Positions 5,468 through 15,469 of a stretch of 44,417 nt of DNA are shown here, piece after piece (within the stretch, counting starts at the first letter, position 1; each line of letters starts with the position of its first letter). The notes below the pieces were generated by a model, which saw only the letters and a list, made by a program, of their open reading frames with translations, was not told the origin of the DNA and did not search any database. The position numbers and the translations under genes are program-made. The stretch lies in the NCBI RefSeq assembly GCF_019599295.1, contig NZ_JAIEWN010000011.1, forward strand, positions 18,205 through 62,621, in the 5' to 3' direction. This stretch comes from Oscillochloris sp. ZM17-4 (GTDB taxonomy: Bacteria; Chloroflexota; Chloroflexia; Chloroflexales; Chloroflexaceae).

Positions 5468-8284
5468 CTACTCGGCGGTGCAGGACAGGGCCACCACCGT
5501 CAGGTCGTCGATCACCGAGCCGACCAGGGCCGGCAGGGCCAGGATGCGCTCGACCATCGCCGGGGCCTGGACATCGTCGCTGAGCAACTCGGCCAGGATC
5601 AAGTGGTTGTCGGCCAGGGCAGGCCACGTGTCGAGCAGCCCGTCGCTGAAGAGGATCAGCGCGTCGCCCGGGTTCAGCTGCACCTCGCCCTGGGCGTAGG
5701 GCTCGCGGGATGGCACCCCCAGGGGCACCCCGCGCGGGCTGAGAGTCTCGACGCCGCCGCCGGCCCGCCGGACAAAGACGAGGCCGTGGCCGGCGTCGAT
5801 GAACGAGAGCCGCCGCGAGACGAGATCCAGCTGGGCGTGGAACATCGTCACGAAGGCCCGCGCATTGTTCAGGTCCGAGTCGAGGGCGGTGAGGGCGTAG
5901 CGCAGGTTCACCAGGGGCGGCGTCTGCCGGCCCACCGAGCGCATCACCGCGCGCACCGTCGTCATCAGCAGGGCGGCCGGCATGCCCTTGCCCATCACAT
6001 CGCCGAAGGTCAGGTTGAGCAGGCCAGGGCCGGGGCTGTGCCAGTCGTAGAAGTCGCCGCCCACCAGGCTTGAGGGGATACAGCGGGCCGCGAGGGTGAA
6101 CCCGGGCAGGCGCGGCATCTGGCGGGGCAGCAAGTCCATCTGGACGCGCCCGGCGCGGGCGAGCTCCAGGTCGAGCTTCTGGCGCTGCTCCTCTAGCTGG
6201 TGCTGGAGCGCGCTGTTCTGTCGGCGCAGGCGCAGGCGCTCCAGGTTGCGATTGAGCACCGTCTGGAGCTCCTCGGCCTGGATCGGCTTGCGCAGGTAGT
6301 CGTCGGCGCCCCGGCGCATGGCGTTTACGGCGATTCGCTCGGAGCCGTAGGCTGTCGTGAGCACCACGGCTGCATCGCAGCCGCTGGAGCGCAGGAGGTC
6401 GAGCACCTCAAGGCCATCGACATCGGGCATCAGCACATCGAGCAGCACCAGGTCAGGGTTCATCTTCGGCACCATGGTCAGGGCCTCGCGGCCGAGCGAG
6501 GCGAACTGAACATCGTAGTTCGCCGAGCCGAGCCAGTGCTTCAGCATATCGCGCACATACGGGTCATCATCGACAACCAGCACATGCGCCTGGACCCCAA
6601 GGATCATCGTTGATTCGATCACGGTGGCCGGCGCCTGCCCGAAGGTCACGTCGTTGCGGAGCAAGTTGCGGGTGGCGAGCACGATCTGGTCGCGCCCGTG
6701 ATGCTTGGCCTGGTAGAGCGCGGTGTCGGCGCTCTCACTCAGGGTCGTGGCGTCATCGGAGGACTGGAGGCTGGACACCCCGCCGGAGAGCGTGACGCTG
6801 AACTCGGCATCGCCGGAGCGGTGGCGCACCTGGGCGAACCGCTCGCGGATCGCGTCGAGCACATTGAAGGCGCCCTGCTCATCAGTCTCGGGCATGAGCA
6901 CCACAAACTCCTCGCCACCATAGCGCCCGATCAGATCCGATATACGCAGGCGCTGCTGGAGCAGGCGTGCCAGACTCTTCAGCACCCGGTCGCCGGCGGC
7001 GTGGCCGTAGCGGTCATTCACCTGCTTAAAGTGATCGAGGTCGAGCAGCCCCATCGAGAACGGGCGTTTATTCCGGCGGGCGCGGGAGACCTCGCGGGCC
7101 AGCATATCTTCGGTGACGCTATGGTTGAAGAGGCCGGTCAGGCTATCGCGCAGCATCTGGCTGCGCATCACCCGAGCGCGGCGGATACGGCTCGTCACCG
7201 CGGCCACGAGGTGGCCCGGGTTGATCGGCTTGGTGAGGAAGTCGTCGCCGCCCTCGTCCATCGCGGCAAGCTGCGTGCCCCGATCCATCTCAGCCGAGAG
7301 GTAGACGATCGGGATGCTGTGCAGCTCAGGCTGCTGCCGCAAGACAGCGGCCAGCTCGCGGCCCTCGCAGCCCGGCATATACATATCCATCAGGATAAGG
7401 TCGGGCTTGAGATCATGGAGCTTCTCGCTGACGACGGTGGGGTCGGTGATGACCGTGGTGTGGATGCCGGAGGCGCTCAGGAATATGGCGTAGGTGTCGG
7501 CCACAAGCCGCGAGTCGTCCACGATCAAGACGTGGTACGGATCAGATCGCCGGTGCTCGGTGAGCCTGTCGAGCTGGTCGACCAGAGTGCCGACATCGAT
7601 CGGGCGCGTGAAGTAGGCGTTCCCGCCGGACCGCACGGCGTGGAGGCGGGCAGCAAAGTCGCCGTGCGACGCGATTACAATCAGCGGCACCGGCACGGCC
7701 TGCAGATGGCGCAGCCGGTCGATGGAGTCCCGGATGTCGGCGTGCTCCAGGAAGGCGATATCGAGGACGAGGGCGTCGGGCGTGGCGGCCTGCGCGGTGG
7801 CCTGTAGCTCGTCGATATGGCTGAAGACGTGCGTCTCGTAGCCGAAATTGGCCACCTGGGCGGCGATGGACGTGCCCTCATCGGCATCGGTGCAGAGGAA
7901 GTAGATATGCGCCACCGCGGCTGTGGCGGGGGCCGACGGCATATCCCCGGCGGGTGCAGGGTCTACGACGCCAGCGACGATCTGCTGAAGGCTGTGGATA
8001 AGGTCGCGCACCTTGACGCGCAGCATGTCGCCGCCGTCGCCGCCCATGATCTGGCGTAGGGCCGCCTCGATCCCGTGCGCGGTGGCGCTCACCTGCGGGA
8101 ATCCGAAGGTGCTCCCCGTGCCCGCAAGATTATGTGCTACCTGTTGGATGCCAGCAAGGGTCGCCGGATGCGCCGCCCCGGCCTCGACCTTCTTCCAGTC
8201 GTCGGCCATCTGAGCAGCTTTCTCGGCGAGCTGGACAACGTAGCTCTGGCGCAACTCTTCGAACCGTGCGCTGAAACTCTGCAT
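5468..8284 (-). CDS. Multidomain signalling protein: HPt-REC-REC-GGDEF-REC-PP2C phosphatase
   Basis: The 938-aa soluble protein has, in order: an HPt domain (about 1-103, His51 in AHNLAGTGSTFGF); a receiver-like domain lacking the acidic pair (about 125-240, possible Asp175); a full receiver (about 250-370, DD at 256-257, Asp300, TKP); a GGDEF diguanylate cyclase domain (about 378-545, GGEEF at 456-460, with an RxxD inhibitory-site motif RISD at 447-450); a third receiver (about 567-682, Asp616, RKP); a short coiled coil (about 683-712); and a SpoIIE/RsbU-type PP2C phosphatase (about 713-938, GGDFYD, GDVMGKG, SDGLLDT). It should accept phosphate through HPt and receivers and control c-di-GMP synthesis and Ser/Thr dephosphorylation. 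The start lacks a clear Shine-Dalgarno. No anti-sigma antagonist gene is adjacent. Confidence 0.9.
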   Translation of the reverse strand: MQSFSARFEELRQSYVVQLAEKAAQMADDWKKVEAGAAHPATLAGIQQVAHNLAGTGSTFGFPQVSATAHGIEAALRQIMGGDGGDMLRVKVRDLIHSLQQIVAGVVDPAPAGDMPSAPATAAVAHIYFLCTDADEGTSIAAQVANFGYETHVFSHIDELQATAQAATPDALVLDIAFLEHADIRDSIDRLRHLQAVPVPLIVIASHGDFAARLHAVRSGGNAYFTRPIDVGTLVDQLDRLTEHRRSDPYHVLIVDDSRLVADTYAIFLSASGIHTTVITDPTVVSEKLHDLKPDLILMDMYMPGCEGRELAAVLRQQPELHSIPIVYLSAEMDRGTQLAAMDEGGDDFLTKPINPGHLVAAVTSRIRRARVMRSQMLRDSLTGLFNHSVTEDMLAREVSRARRNKRPFSMGLLDLDHFKQVNDRYGHAAGDRVLKSLARLLQQRLRISDLIGRYGGEEFVVLMPETDEQGAFNVLDAIRERFAQVRHRSGDAEFSVTLSGGVSSLQSSDDATTLSESADTALYQAKHHGRDQIVLATRNLLRNDVTFGQAPATVIESTMILGVQAHVLVVDDDPYVRDMLKHWLGSANYDVQFASLGREALTMVPKMNPDLVLLDVLMPDVDGLEVLDLLRSSGCDAAVVLTTAYGSERIAVNAMRRGADDYLRKPIQAEELQTVLNRNLERLRLRRQNSALQHQLEEQRQKLDLELARAGRVQMDLLPRQMPRLPGFTLAARCIPSSLVGGDFYDWHSPGPGLLNLTFGDVMGKGMPAALLMTTVRAVMRSVGRQTPPLVNLRYALTALDSDLNNARAFVTMFHAQLDLVSRRLSFIDAGHGLVFVRRAGGGVETLSPRGVPLGVPSREPYAQGEVQLNPGDALILFSDGLLDTWPALADNHLILAELLSDDVQAPAMVERILALPALVGSVIDDLTVVALSCTAE

Positions 8285-8487
8285 AGTCTTATTGATAGTC
8301 AGCGGCTTTTCATTCGTCTCTAGTGTATATCATGTGAGGTAGTAAGTACGCAACATGTAGCGCTCTTTATGTAACAGATTCGTCACTTCTCGCAGGGCTG
8401 ATGCAACGTCGCCGCCAGGCGGGGGGTTGGGGGTAGCTCTGCTACACATGCCAGGGCTGATACAAAGGTCTGGGGCGTGCCGCATGC

Positions 8488-8516
8488 TTGACATTGCAAT
8501 AGTTTAGTTCTAAACT
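8488..8516 (+). promoter_or_regulatory. Sigma70-type promoter of the ring-cleaving dioxygenase
   Basis: A consensus -35 TTGACA (8488-8493) is separated by exactly 17 bp from TAAACT (8511-8516, 4 of 6 consensus -10 bases). Transcription would start about 40 bp before the ATG at 8565. The operator-like palindrome at 8498-8519 fills the spacer and -10 box. Confidence 0.7.
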
Positions 8517-8519
8517 ATT
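8498..8519. promoter_or_regulatory. Operator-like palindrome over the dioxygenase promoter
   Basis: Perfect 10-bp arms AATAGTTTAG and CTAAACTATT surround a central TT, an AT-rich island in GC-rich DNA. It overlaps the spacer and -10 box, the arrangement expected for repression. MarR-family repressors of quinone/thiol stress such as MhqR use comparable palindromes upstream of ring-cleaving dioxygenases. No regulator gene is present next to it, so the binding protein is inferred. Confidence 0.7.
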
Positions 8520-8564
8520 CCTGTGGAACAACGCCACAGCCACCACGAGCCAGGGAGGATCACC

Positions 8565-9515
8565 ATGGAGCTGACAGGAATCCATCATCTGACGGCGGTC
8601 TCCGCGCAGATCCGCGAGAACCACCGATTCTATACGCAGACGCTGGGCATGCGCCTAGTCAAGCGCAGCGTGAACCAGGACGACGTGCGGGCCTACCACC
8701 TGTTCTACGCCGACGCCAAGGGCAGCCCCGGCACCGACCTGACCTTCTTCGACTGGGCGGTGCCGCGCGAGCGGCGCGGCATGCGCGCGATCACCCGCAC
8801 CGCGCTGCGGGTCGCCGGCGGCGAGGCGCTGGTCTGGTGGGACCAGCACCTGCGCGCGCAGGGCGTCGAGACGGGCCAGCTCGCCGAGCGCGACGGCCGG
8901 CTGACCCTGGACTTCACGGACCCGGAGGGCCAGCGCCTGGCCCTGGTGGACGACGGCGGCGCGGGCGAGGCCCACCCCTGGGAGCGCAGCCCGGTGCCGG
9001 CGGCCTTCCAGGTACGCGGCCTGGGGCCGATCACGCTCAGCGTGCCCAACCTCGCGCCGACCGACAGCGTGCTCCAGCAGGTGTTGAGCATGCGCCCGGC
9101 ACGCACCTACCCGCACCTGGAGAACCCGCAGCACACCGTCCACGTCTACGAGATGGGGCCGGGCGGCGCGCACGCCGAGATCCACGTGGCCGTGCAGCCC
9201 AGCCTGCCGGTGGCCCAGCCCGGCGCCGGCGGCGTCCACCACGTCGCCCTGCGCACGCCGAGCTTCGAGGAGTACGACGCCTGGGCCGAGCGGCTGCAGG
9301 CCCTGGGCATCCCCAACAGCGGCAAGGTCGACCGCTACTGGTTCCGCAGCCTCTACTTCCGCGAGCCGAACGGCATCCTGTTCGAGATCGCCAGCGACGG
9401 CCCGGGCTTCGCGGTGGACGAGGACGAGGCGACGCTGGGCGAGAAGATCGTGCTGGCGCCCTTCCTGGAGCCGCAGCGCGCGGCCATCCTGGCGAACCTC
9501 AAGCCAATCGATTAG
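8565..9515 (+). CDS. Ring-cleaving dioxygenase of the glyoxalase/VOC superfamily (MhqO-like)
   Basis: The 316-aa protein has two VOC modules: residues 1-145, beginning [12 protein letters not shown], and about 150-316 with [19 protein letters not shown] and [19 protein letters not shown]. His7/His8, the His pair in GGVHHVAL and Glu in [10 protein letters not shown] are the likely metal ligands. Relatives such as MhqO/MhqE cleave hydroquinone- or catechol-type rings and are induced by quinone stress. AGGGAGGAT lies 5-12 bp upstream of the ATG. The gene has its own promoter and palindromic operator, and stands alone. A 64-bp near-copy of its 3' end lies at 10035-10098. The exact substrate is unknown. 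Confidence 0.88.
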   Translation: MELTGIHHLTAVSAQIRENHRFYTQTLGMRLVKRSVNQDDVRAYHLFYADAKGSPGTDLTFFDWAVPRERRGMRAITRTALRVAGGEALVWWDQHLRAQGVETGQLAERDGRLTLDFTDPEGQRLALVDDGGAGEAHPWERSPVPAAFQVRGLGPITLSVPNLAPTDSVLQQVLSMRPARTYPHLENPQHTVHVYEMGPGGAHAEIHVAVQPSLPVAQPGAGGVHHVALRTPSFEEYDAWAERLQALGIPNSGKVDRYWFRSLYFREPNGILFEIASDGPGFAVDEDEATLGEKIVLAPFLEPQRAAILANLKPID

Positions 9516-9516
9516 G

Positions 9517-9558
9517 CTGGGGGTTGGGGGTTGGGGGCTGGGGGCTGGGGGGTGAGGG
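9517..9558. repeat. G-rich heptanucleotide repeat, potential G-quadruplex
   Basis: Five tandem heptamers of the form (C/T)TGGGGG begin 2 bp after the dioxygenase stop and run into GTGAGGG. Five G5 runs with 2-base loops match a G-quadruplex pattern on the plus strand. Shorter copies of the same heptamer are at 2153-2170 (complement strand), 8421-8436 and 10101-10122. Confidence 0.8.
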
Positions 9559-9629
9559 CCAAAGGCCACCCCAACGCCATGCGCCGCATCCGCAATCGCC
9601 CAGACGTTCGGTAGCCCCTAGATCTCCTG

Positions 9630-9804
9630 AGGGACAGGGGCTGGGCAGGGTCGTCCACAGCTCGGCCCGCCCGCCCGCGTCCAGCGGGGCGGCGCCGGCG
9701 GGCAGAATGCTCTCCAGGTTGTCGGCGATGACCATGGCCGGCTGCCGGCGCAGCAGCGGGCCGAGCGTGGCCAGGGCGATCTGGAGGTTGATAGTGGCTG
9801 GCAT
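9630..9804 (-). pseudogene. Possible remnant of an ATPase-type gene (VIADNLESILP segment)
   Basis: On the minus strand from the ATG at 9804 about 50 residues read like the Walker B region of a STAND/NB-ARC or CHAT-associated ATPase: LLRRQPAMVIADNLESILP followed by APLDAGGRAELW. After that the sequence loses resemblance to any family and runs into the G-rich repeat. There is no P-loop before it. It looks like an internal fragment of a decayed gene. The evidence is one short motif, so the call is tentative. Confidence 0.35.
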
Positions 9805-9878
9805 AGGTACTCCCGATCTGTATGCGCTGGCGCAATCATAGCCGCCGGGGGCCGCGTGTCAACGCAAGGGCGGGCATG

Positions 9879-10030
9879 GCAGGGCCACGTCATTGTTCCC
9901 GCATCCGCTCGCCCGGCGACTGACGTCGCGGGCTCGTGCTTGGCGAAGCCCACCTGCGTGGGCTTTGGAATGCCGCGCAGGCGGCATTCGCAGATTCTAG
10001 CCGGGCGGTACCACAATGACGTGGCCCTGC
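9879..10030. repeat. Palindromic MITE-like element B
   Basis: Perfect 18-bp terminal inverted repeats (gcagggccacgtcattgt at the left) enclose hairpins such as cccacctgcgtggg and tgccgcgcaggcggca and one GCGAAGC motif (9943-9949). It has the same build as elements A, C and D but its own terminal sequence. It lies between the dioxygenase and the copy of the dioxygenase tail. Confidence 0.75.
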
Positions 10031-10034
10031 GGGC

Positions 10035-10098
10035 CTGGCGCCCTTCCTATAGCCGCAGCGCGCGGCGATCCTGGCCAACCTCAAGCCGATCGACTAGG
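10035..10098 (+). pseudogene. 3' remnant of a second ring-cleaving dioxygenase gene
   Basis: These 64 bp match 9453-9516, the last 63 coding bases of the dioxygenase, at 58 positions. Four of the six differences are synonymous third-position changes. The other two turn CTG GAG into CTA TAG, creating an early stop. The reading frame otherwise keeps [14 protein letters not shown] and the terminal stop, and the G-rich heptamer repeat follows both copies. It is best read as the tail of a former tandem paralogue whose body has been lost. Confidence 0.75.
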
Positions 10099-10189
10099 GC
10101 GGGGGTTGGGAGTTGGGGGTTGTACATCTCCGTTAAGATTCCTTGCGCGCTCGGAATGGCAACTGTGCGAAACACCTCTGTACAACTGA

Positions 10190-10195
10190 TATAAT
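10190..10195 (+). promoter_or_regulatory. Possible extended -10 promoter of the hybrid kinase
   Basis: TATAAT preceded by TGA (extended -10) in an AT-richer stretch, 182 bp before the ATG at 10378. The -35 region is poor. The leader between contains the heptamer repeat at 10309-10359. Confidence 0.4.
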
Positions 10196-10308
10196 CAGAT
10201 CTCCTGATAGCCTATACTCCGGTGGTGCATGGCGCACACAGACCGCATCGCTGCGGTATTGCGTTTTGGACAAGGTTTCAGGTTGCTTTACAATTTGATG
10301 CCGTGAAT

Positions 10309-10359
10309 GGCATTCTACTGCACCAAATCTGCAATCTGCAATCTACAATCTTGTCTTGG
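10309..10359. repeat. ATTGCAG-family heptamer element (copy 1)
   Basis: It reads ggcattctactgcaccaa followed by aatctgc-type heptamers and cttgtcttgg. The same unit with the same flanks occurs in inverted orientation at 29649-29710. It ends just before the ribosome-binding region of the hybrid kinase. Confidence 0.8.
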
Positions 10360-10377
10360 CCCAGAAAGGGGTCTCCT

Positions 10378-13659
<3,282 letters not shown>

Positions 13660-13687
13660 GTAGGGACACAGCGCGCTGCGTCCCTAC
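13660..13687. terminator. Bidirectional terminator hairpin between kinase and J-domain genes
   Basis: Arms GTAGGGAC and GTCCCTAC with an inner AGCGCGCT palindrome. It begins directly after the kinase TGA. The stop codon of the opposing J-domain gene (TAG, complement at 13684-13686) lies inside the arm. There is no T-run, so termination could be intrinsic-like or serve transcript end protection. Confidence 0.65.
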
Positions 13688-15006
13688 GGTGCGATTGCCC
13701 GCAGGCTGAGCTTGGTGAACGTCGCCTCGACCGGGCCGGCGCCGGCCACGGCTAGCATCCCGTACTGCGAGGTGGGTGGCGGCGCCGCGAGGGTGAGATC
13801 CGCCACCTGCCGCCCGTTGACCCGCAGCTCGATCTGGTCGCCCTCAAGGCGGGCGACCAGCCGGTTGCTGGCGTCGACGCCGGAGAGAACCGCCAGATTG
13901 CGCTCGCTGATCACGGAGGCCACCCGGCCGGCCACGCGCTGCTCCAGGCGGAAGCTACGCTCAGCGGGGCTGACGAGGAAGGCCAGGTAGCTACCGGCGT
14001 CGCTGAAGCGCAGCACAAGCCCGGCCTCGCCGCCGCTCACCGCCACATCCACCCCCAGCAAGATATCCTCGCCGGCGGGGCTGGTGCGGTAGGCCCAGAT
14101 ATTGCCGAGCCCGGGGGCGGTCGTGATCGTGTAGGCCCCGCCGCCGCTGGCGACGCTCCAGCCGCTGCCGGAGGTCGTCGGCCAGGCGTCGCCGCGGAAC
14201 TCCTCGGCGTAGACCAGCCGGCCGTCCTCGGCCAGCGGCTCTGGCGTCGCCGTGGGTGCGGCGGTGGGTATAGCCGTCGGCGGCGGGCTGGTGGGGGCGG
14301 CTGTCGGCGGCGGGCTGGTGGGGGCGGCCGTCGGCGGCGCAGGCGTCGCCGTGGGCGCGGCGGCGGCGATGACGGCGGCGCTCGTGGGGTCTGACGCGCT
14401 CGCCGCCGTGGGCGCGGCGGAGGGCGAGGCGGCGGCCGTGTCGCGCCGCAGCCACCAGGCGACTCCGCCGACGGCGGCGAGCAGCACGCCGCCCACGCCG
14501 CCGAGCAGCAGGGCGCGCCGGCTGCGGTCGGGCACGGGCGGCGCGGGCGGCGGCGGCGGCTTACGGGGCGTCATCGACTCAGCCTGGGCCAGCAGCGCGG
14601 CGCTGTCGCGGTAGAAGGGGTTCAGCTGCTGGAGCTCGCGCAGCGTGGCGACGGCCTGGAGCGCGCGCCCGGCATCGAGGTGCTCACGGGCGCGATCATA
14701 CAGCTCCGCCTGGTGATCTCGCGGCTTCTGCGGCATCGGATGCGGGCTGGGTGGGGAGGACGCCCCGCCGCCCAGGCTGCGGTTATAGGCCGCCCGCGCG
14801 CTAAAATCGCTCAGCGCCTGGTATGCCGCGTTGATCTGCAGCGCCCGCCGGCTCGCGTAGGCCTGCTCCTCGGGCGAGGCGCCGGCGACCCGGTCCGGGT
14901 GATAGCGCCGCATCTGCTGGCGGTAGGCCTGCTTGATCTCATCGGCCGAGGCGCTGCGGCGTATGTCTAAGAGCTCGTAGTAGTCGAGCTGCGCAAAGTC
15001 GTCCAT
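13684..15006 (-). CDS. Membrane-anchored J-domain protein with extracytoplasmic beta-sandwich-like domain
   Basis: The 440-aa protein has an N-terminal J domain (about 8-76) with the HPD motif at 36-38 (RYHPDRV) that should stimulate a DnaK-type ATPase. A short TPR-like helical pair follows (about 98-142), then a Pro-rich segment and one transmembrane helix (about 166-186). Next is a Thr/Pro/Ala/Ser linker with repeated PTAAPTSPP units, and a C-terminal domain (about 265-440) resembling concanavalin/LamG-like sandwiches (AEEFRGDAW, VNGRQVADLTL). The J domain lies inside the cell and the sandwich outside. The start MDDFAQLDYYELL is preferred over an ATG 24 bp upstream because the J fold begins there and GGGGG precedes it. 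No dnaK is nearby. The coupling of J domain to an outer domain is unusual and its role unknown. Confidence 0.85.
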   Translation of the reverse strand: MDDFAQLDYYELLDIRRSASADEIKQAYRQQMRRYHPDRVAGASPEEQAYASRRALQINAAYQALSDFSARAAYNRSLGGGASSPPSPHPMPQKPRDHQAELYDRAREHLDAGRALQAVATLRELQQLNPFYRDSAALLAQAESMTPRKPPPPPAPPVPDRSRRALLLGGVGGVLLAAVGGVAWWLRRDTAAASPSAAPTAASASDPTSAAVIAAAAPTATPAPPTAAPTSPPPTAAPTSPPPTAIPTAAPTATPEPLAEDGRLVYAEEFRGDAWPTTSGSGWSVASGGGAYTITTAPGLGNIWAYRTSPAGEDILLGVDVAVSGGEAGLVLRFSDAGSYLAFLVSPAERSFRLEQRVAGRVASVISERNLAVLSGVDASNRLVARLEGDQIELRVNGRQVADLTLAAPPPTSQYGMLAVAGAGPVEATFTKLSLRAIAP

Positions 15007-15039
15007 CTCTAGCCCCCGCGTCCACCGCATAACCCTGGC

Positions 15040-15045
15040 ATTATA
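15040..15045 (-). promoter_or_regulatory. -10 box of the J-domain gene
   Basis: On the minus strand TGC-TATAAT forms an extended -10, so the transcript would begin roughly 10-20 bp before the ATG at 15006 and the leader is very short. No clear -35 was found. Confidence 0.5.
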
Positions 15046-15108
15046 GCATAGCCCCCGCGCGCGTCTCGCCCCGGCGCGGTATAATTCCACGCAGAGACAC
15101 AAAAAATA

Positions 15109-15211
15109 GTTAGCGCGAATACGTAGGCCGACGCCCGGCGCGCAGCGCCCTGGCGACGCGGCTTCAGCCGCCCGCCCCGGGATACGCTGCAAGAACATAC
15201 GTCACACCCTC
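15109..15211. repeat. Repeat element F (related to elements D and G)
   Basis: The left end gttagcgcgaata is identical to the left end of element G at 39812-39824. The right end atacgtcacaccc matches the right end of element D at 33814-33826 with one change. The core ccgacgcccggcgcgcagcg plus gacgcggcttcagccgc is shared with elements A and D. It occupies about a quarter of the 463-bp gap between the J-domain and cyclase genes; the rest holds promoter-like hexamers and nothing else recognised. Confidence 0.65.
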
Positions 15212-15293
15212 GGCGCGGATGCAGCGCAGCCGCCCCGATTTCTCCGTTTATACTGTGAGGCCCGCGCTGCGCGAGCCGCCGAGCCCAGGCCTA

Positions 15294-15322
15294 TTCTCAG
15301 CCGTAGCGCCGAGTGCTATAGT
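15294..15322 (+). promoter_or_regulatory. Probable promoter of the adenylate cyclase gene
   Basis: TTCTCA (15294-15299), a 17-bp spacer and TATAGT (15317-15322) preceded by TGC, giving an extended -10. It leaves a leader of about 140 bp before the ATG at 15470. Confidence 0.45.
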
Positions 15323-15469
15323 GCATATCTGAACCTTGGTGATCCACGCCATACCGTATCGTGCAGTGTCAGGCAGCATTTTGGACGTGGAGCAGAGGGC
15401 CGATCACACCTGGATGCGCTGCGCTCAATCTACAATCGCCAACCTGTAACCGCACGAGCGAGCATCACC

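Noticed and set aside
9517-9558. Telomere-like repeat
   Set aside because: Short, internal and flanked by genes; better explained as a heptanucleotide repeat with quadruplex potential.
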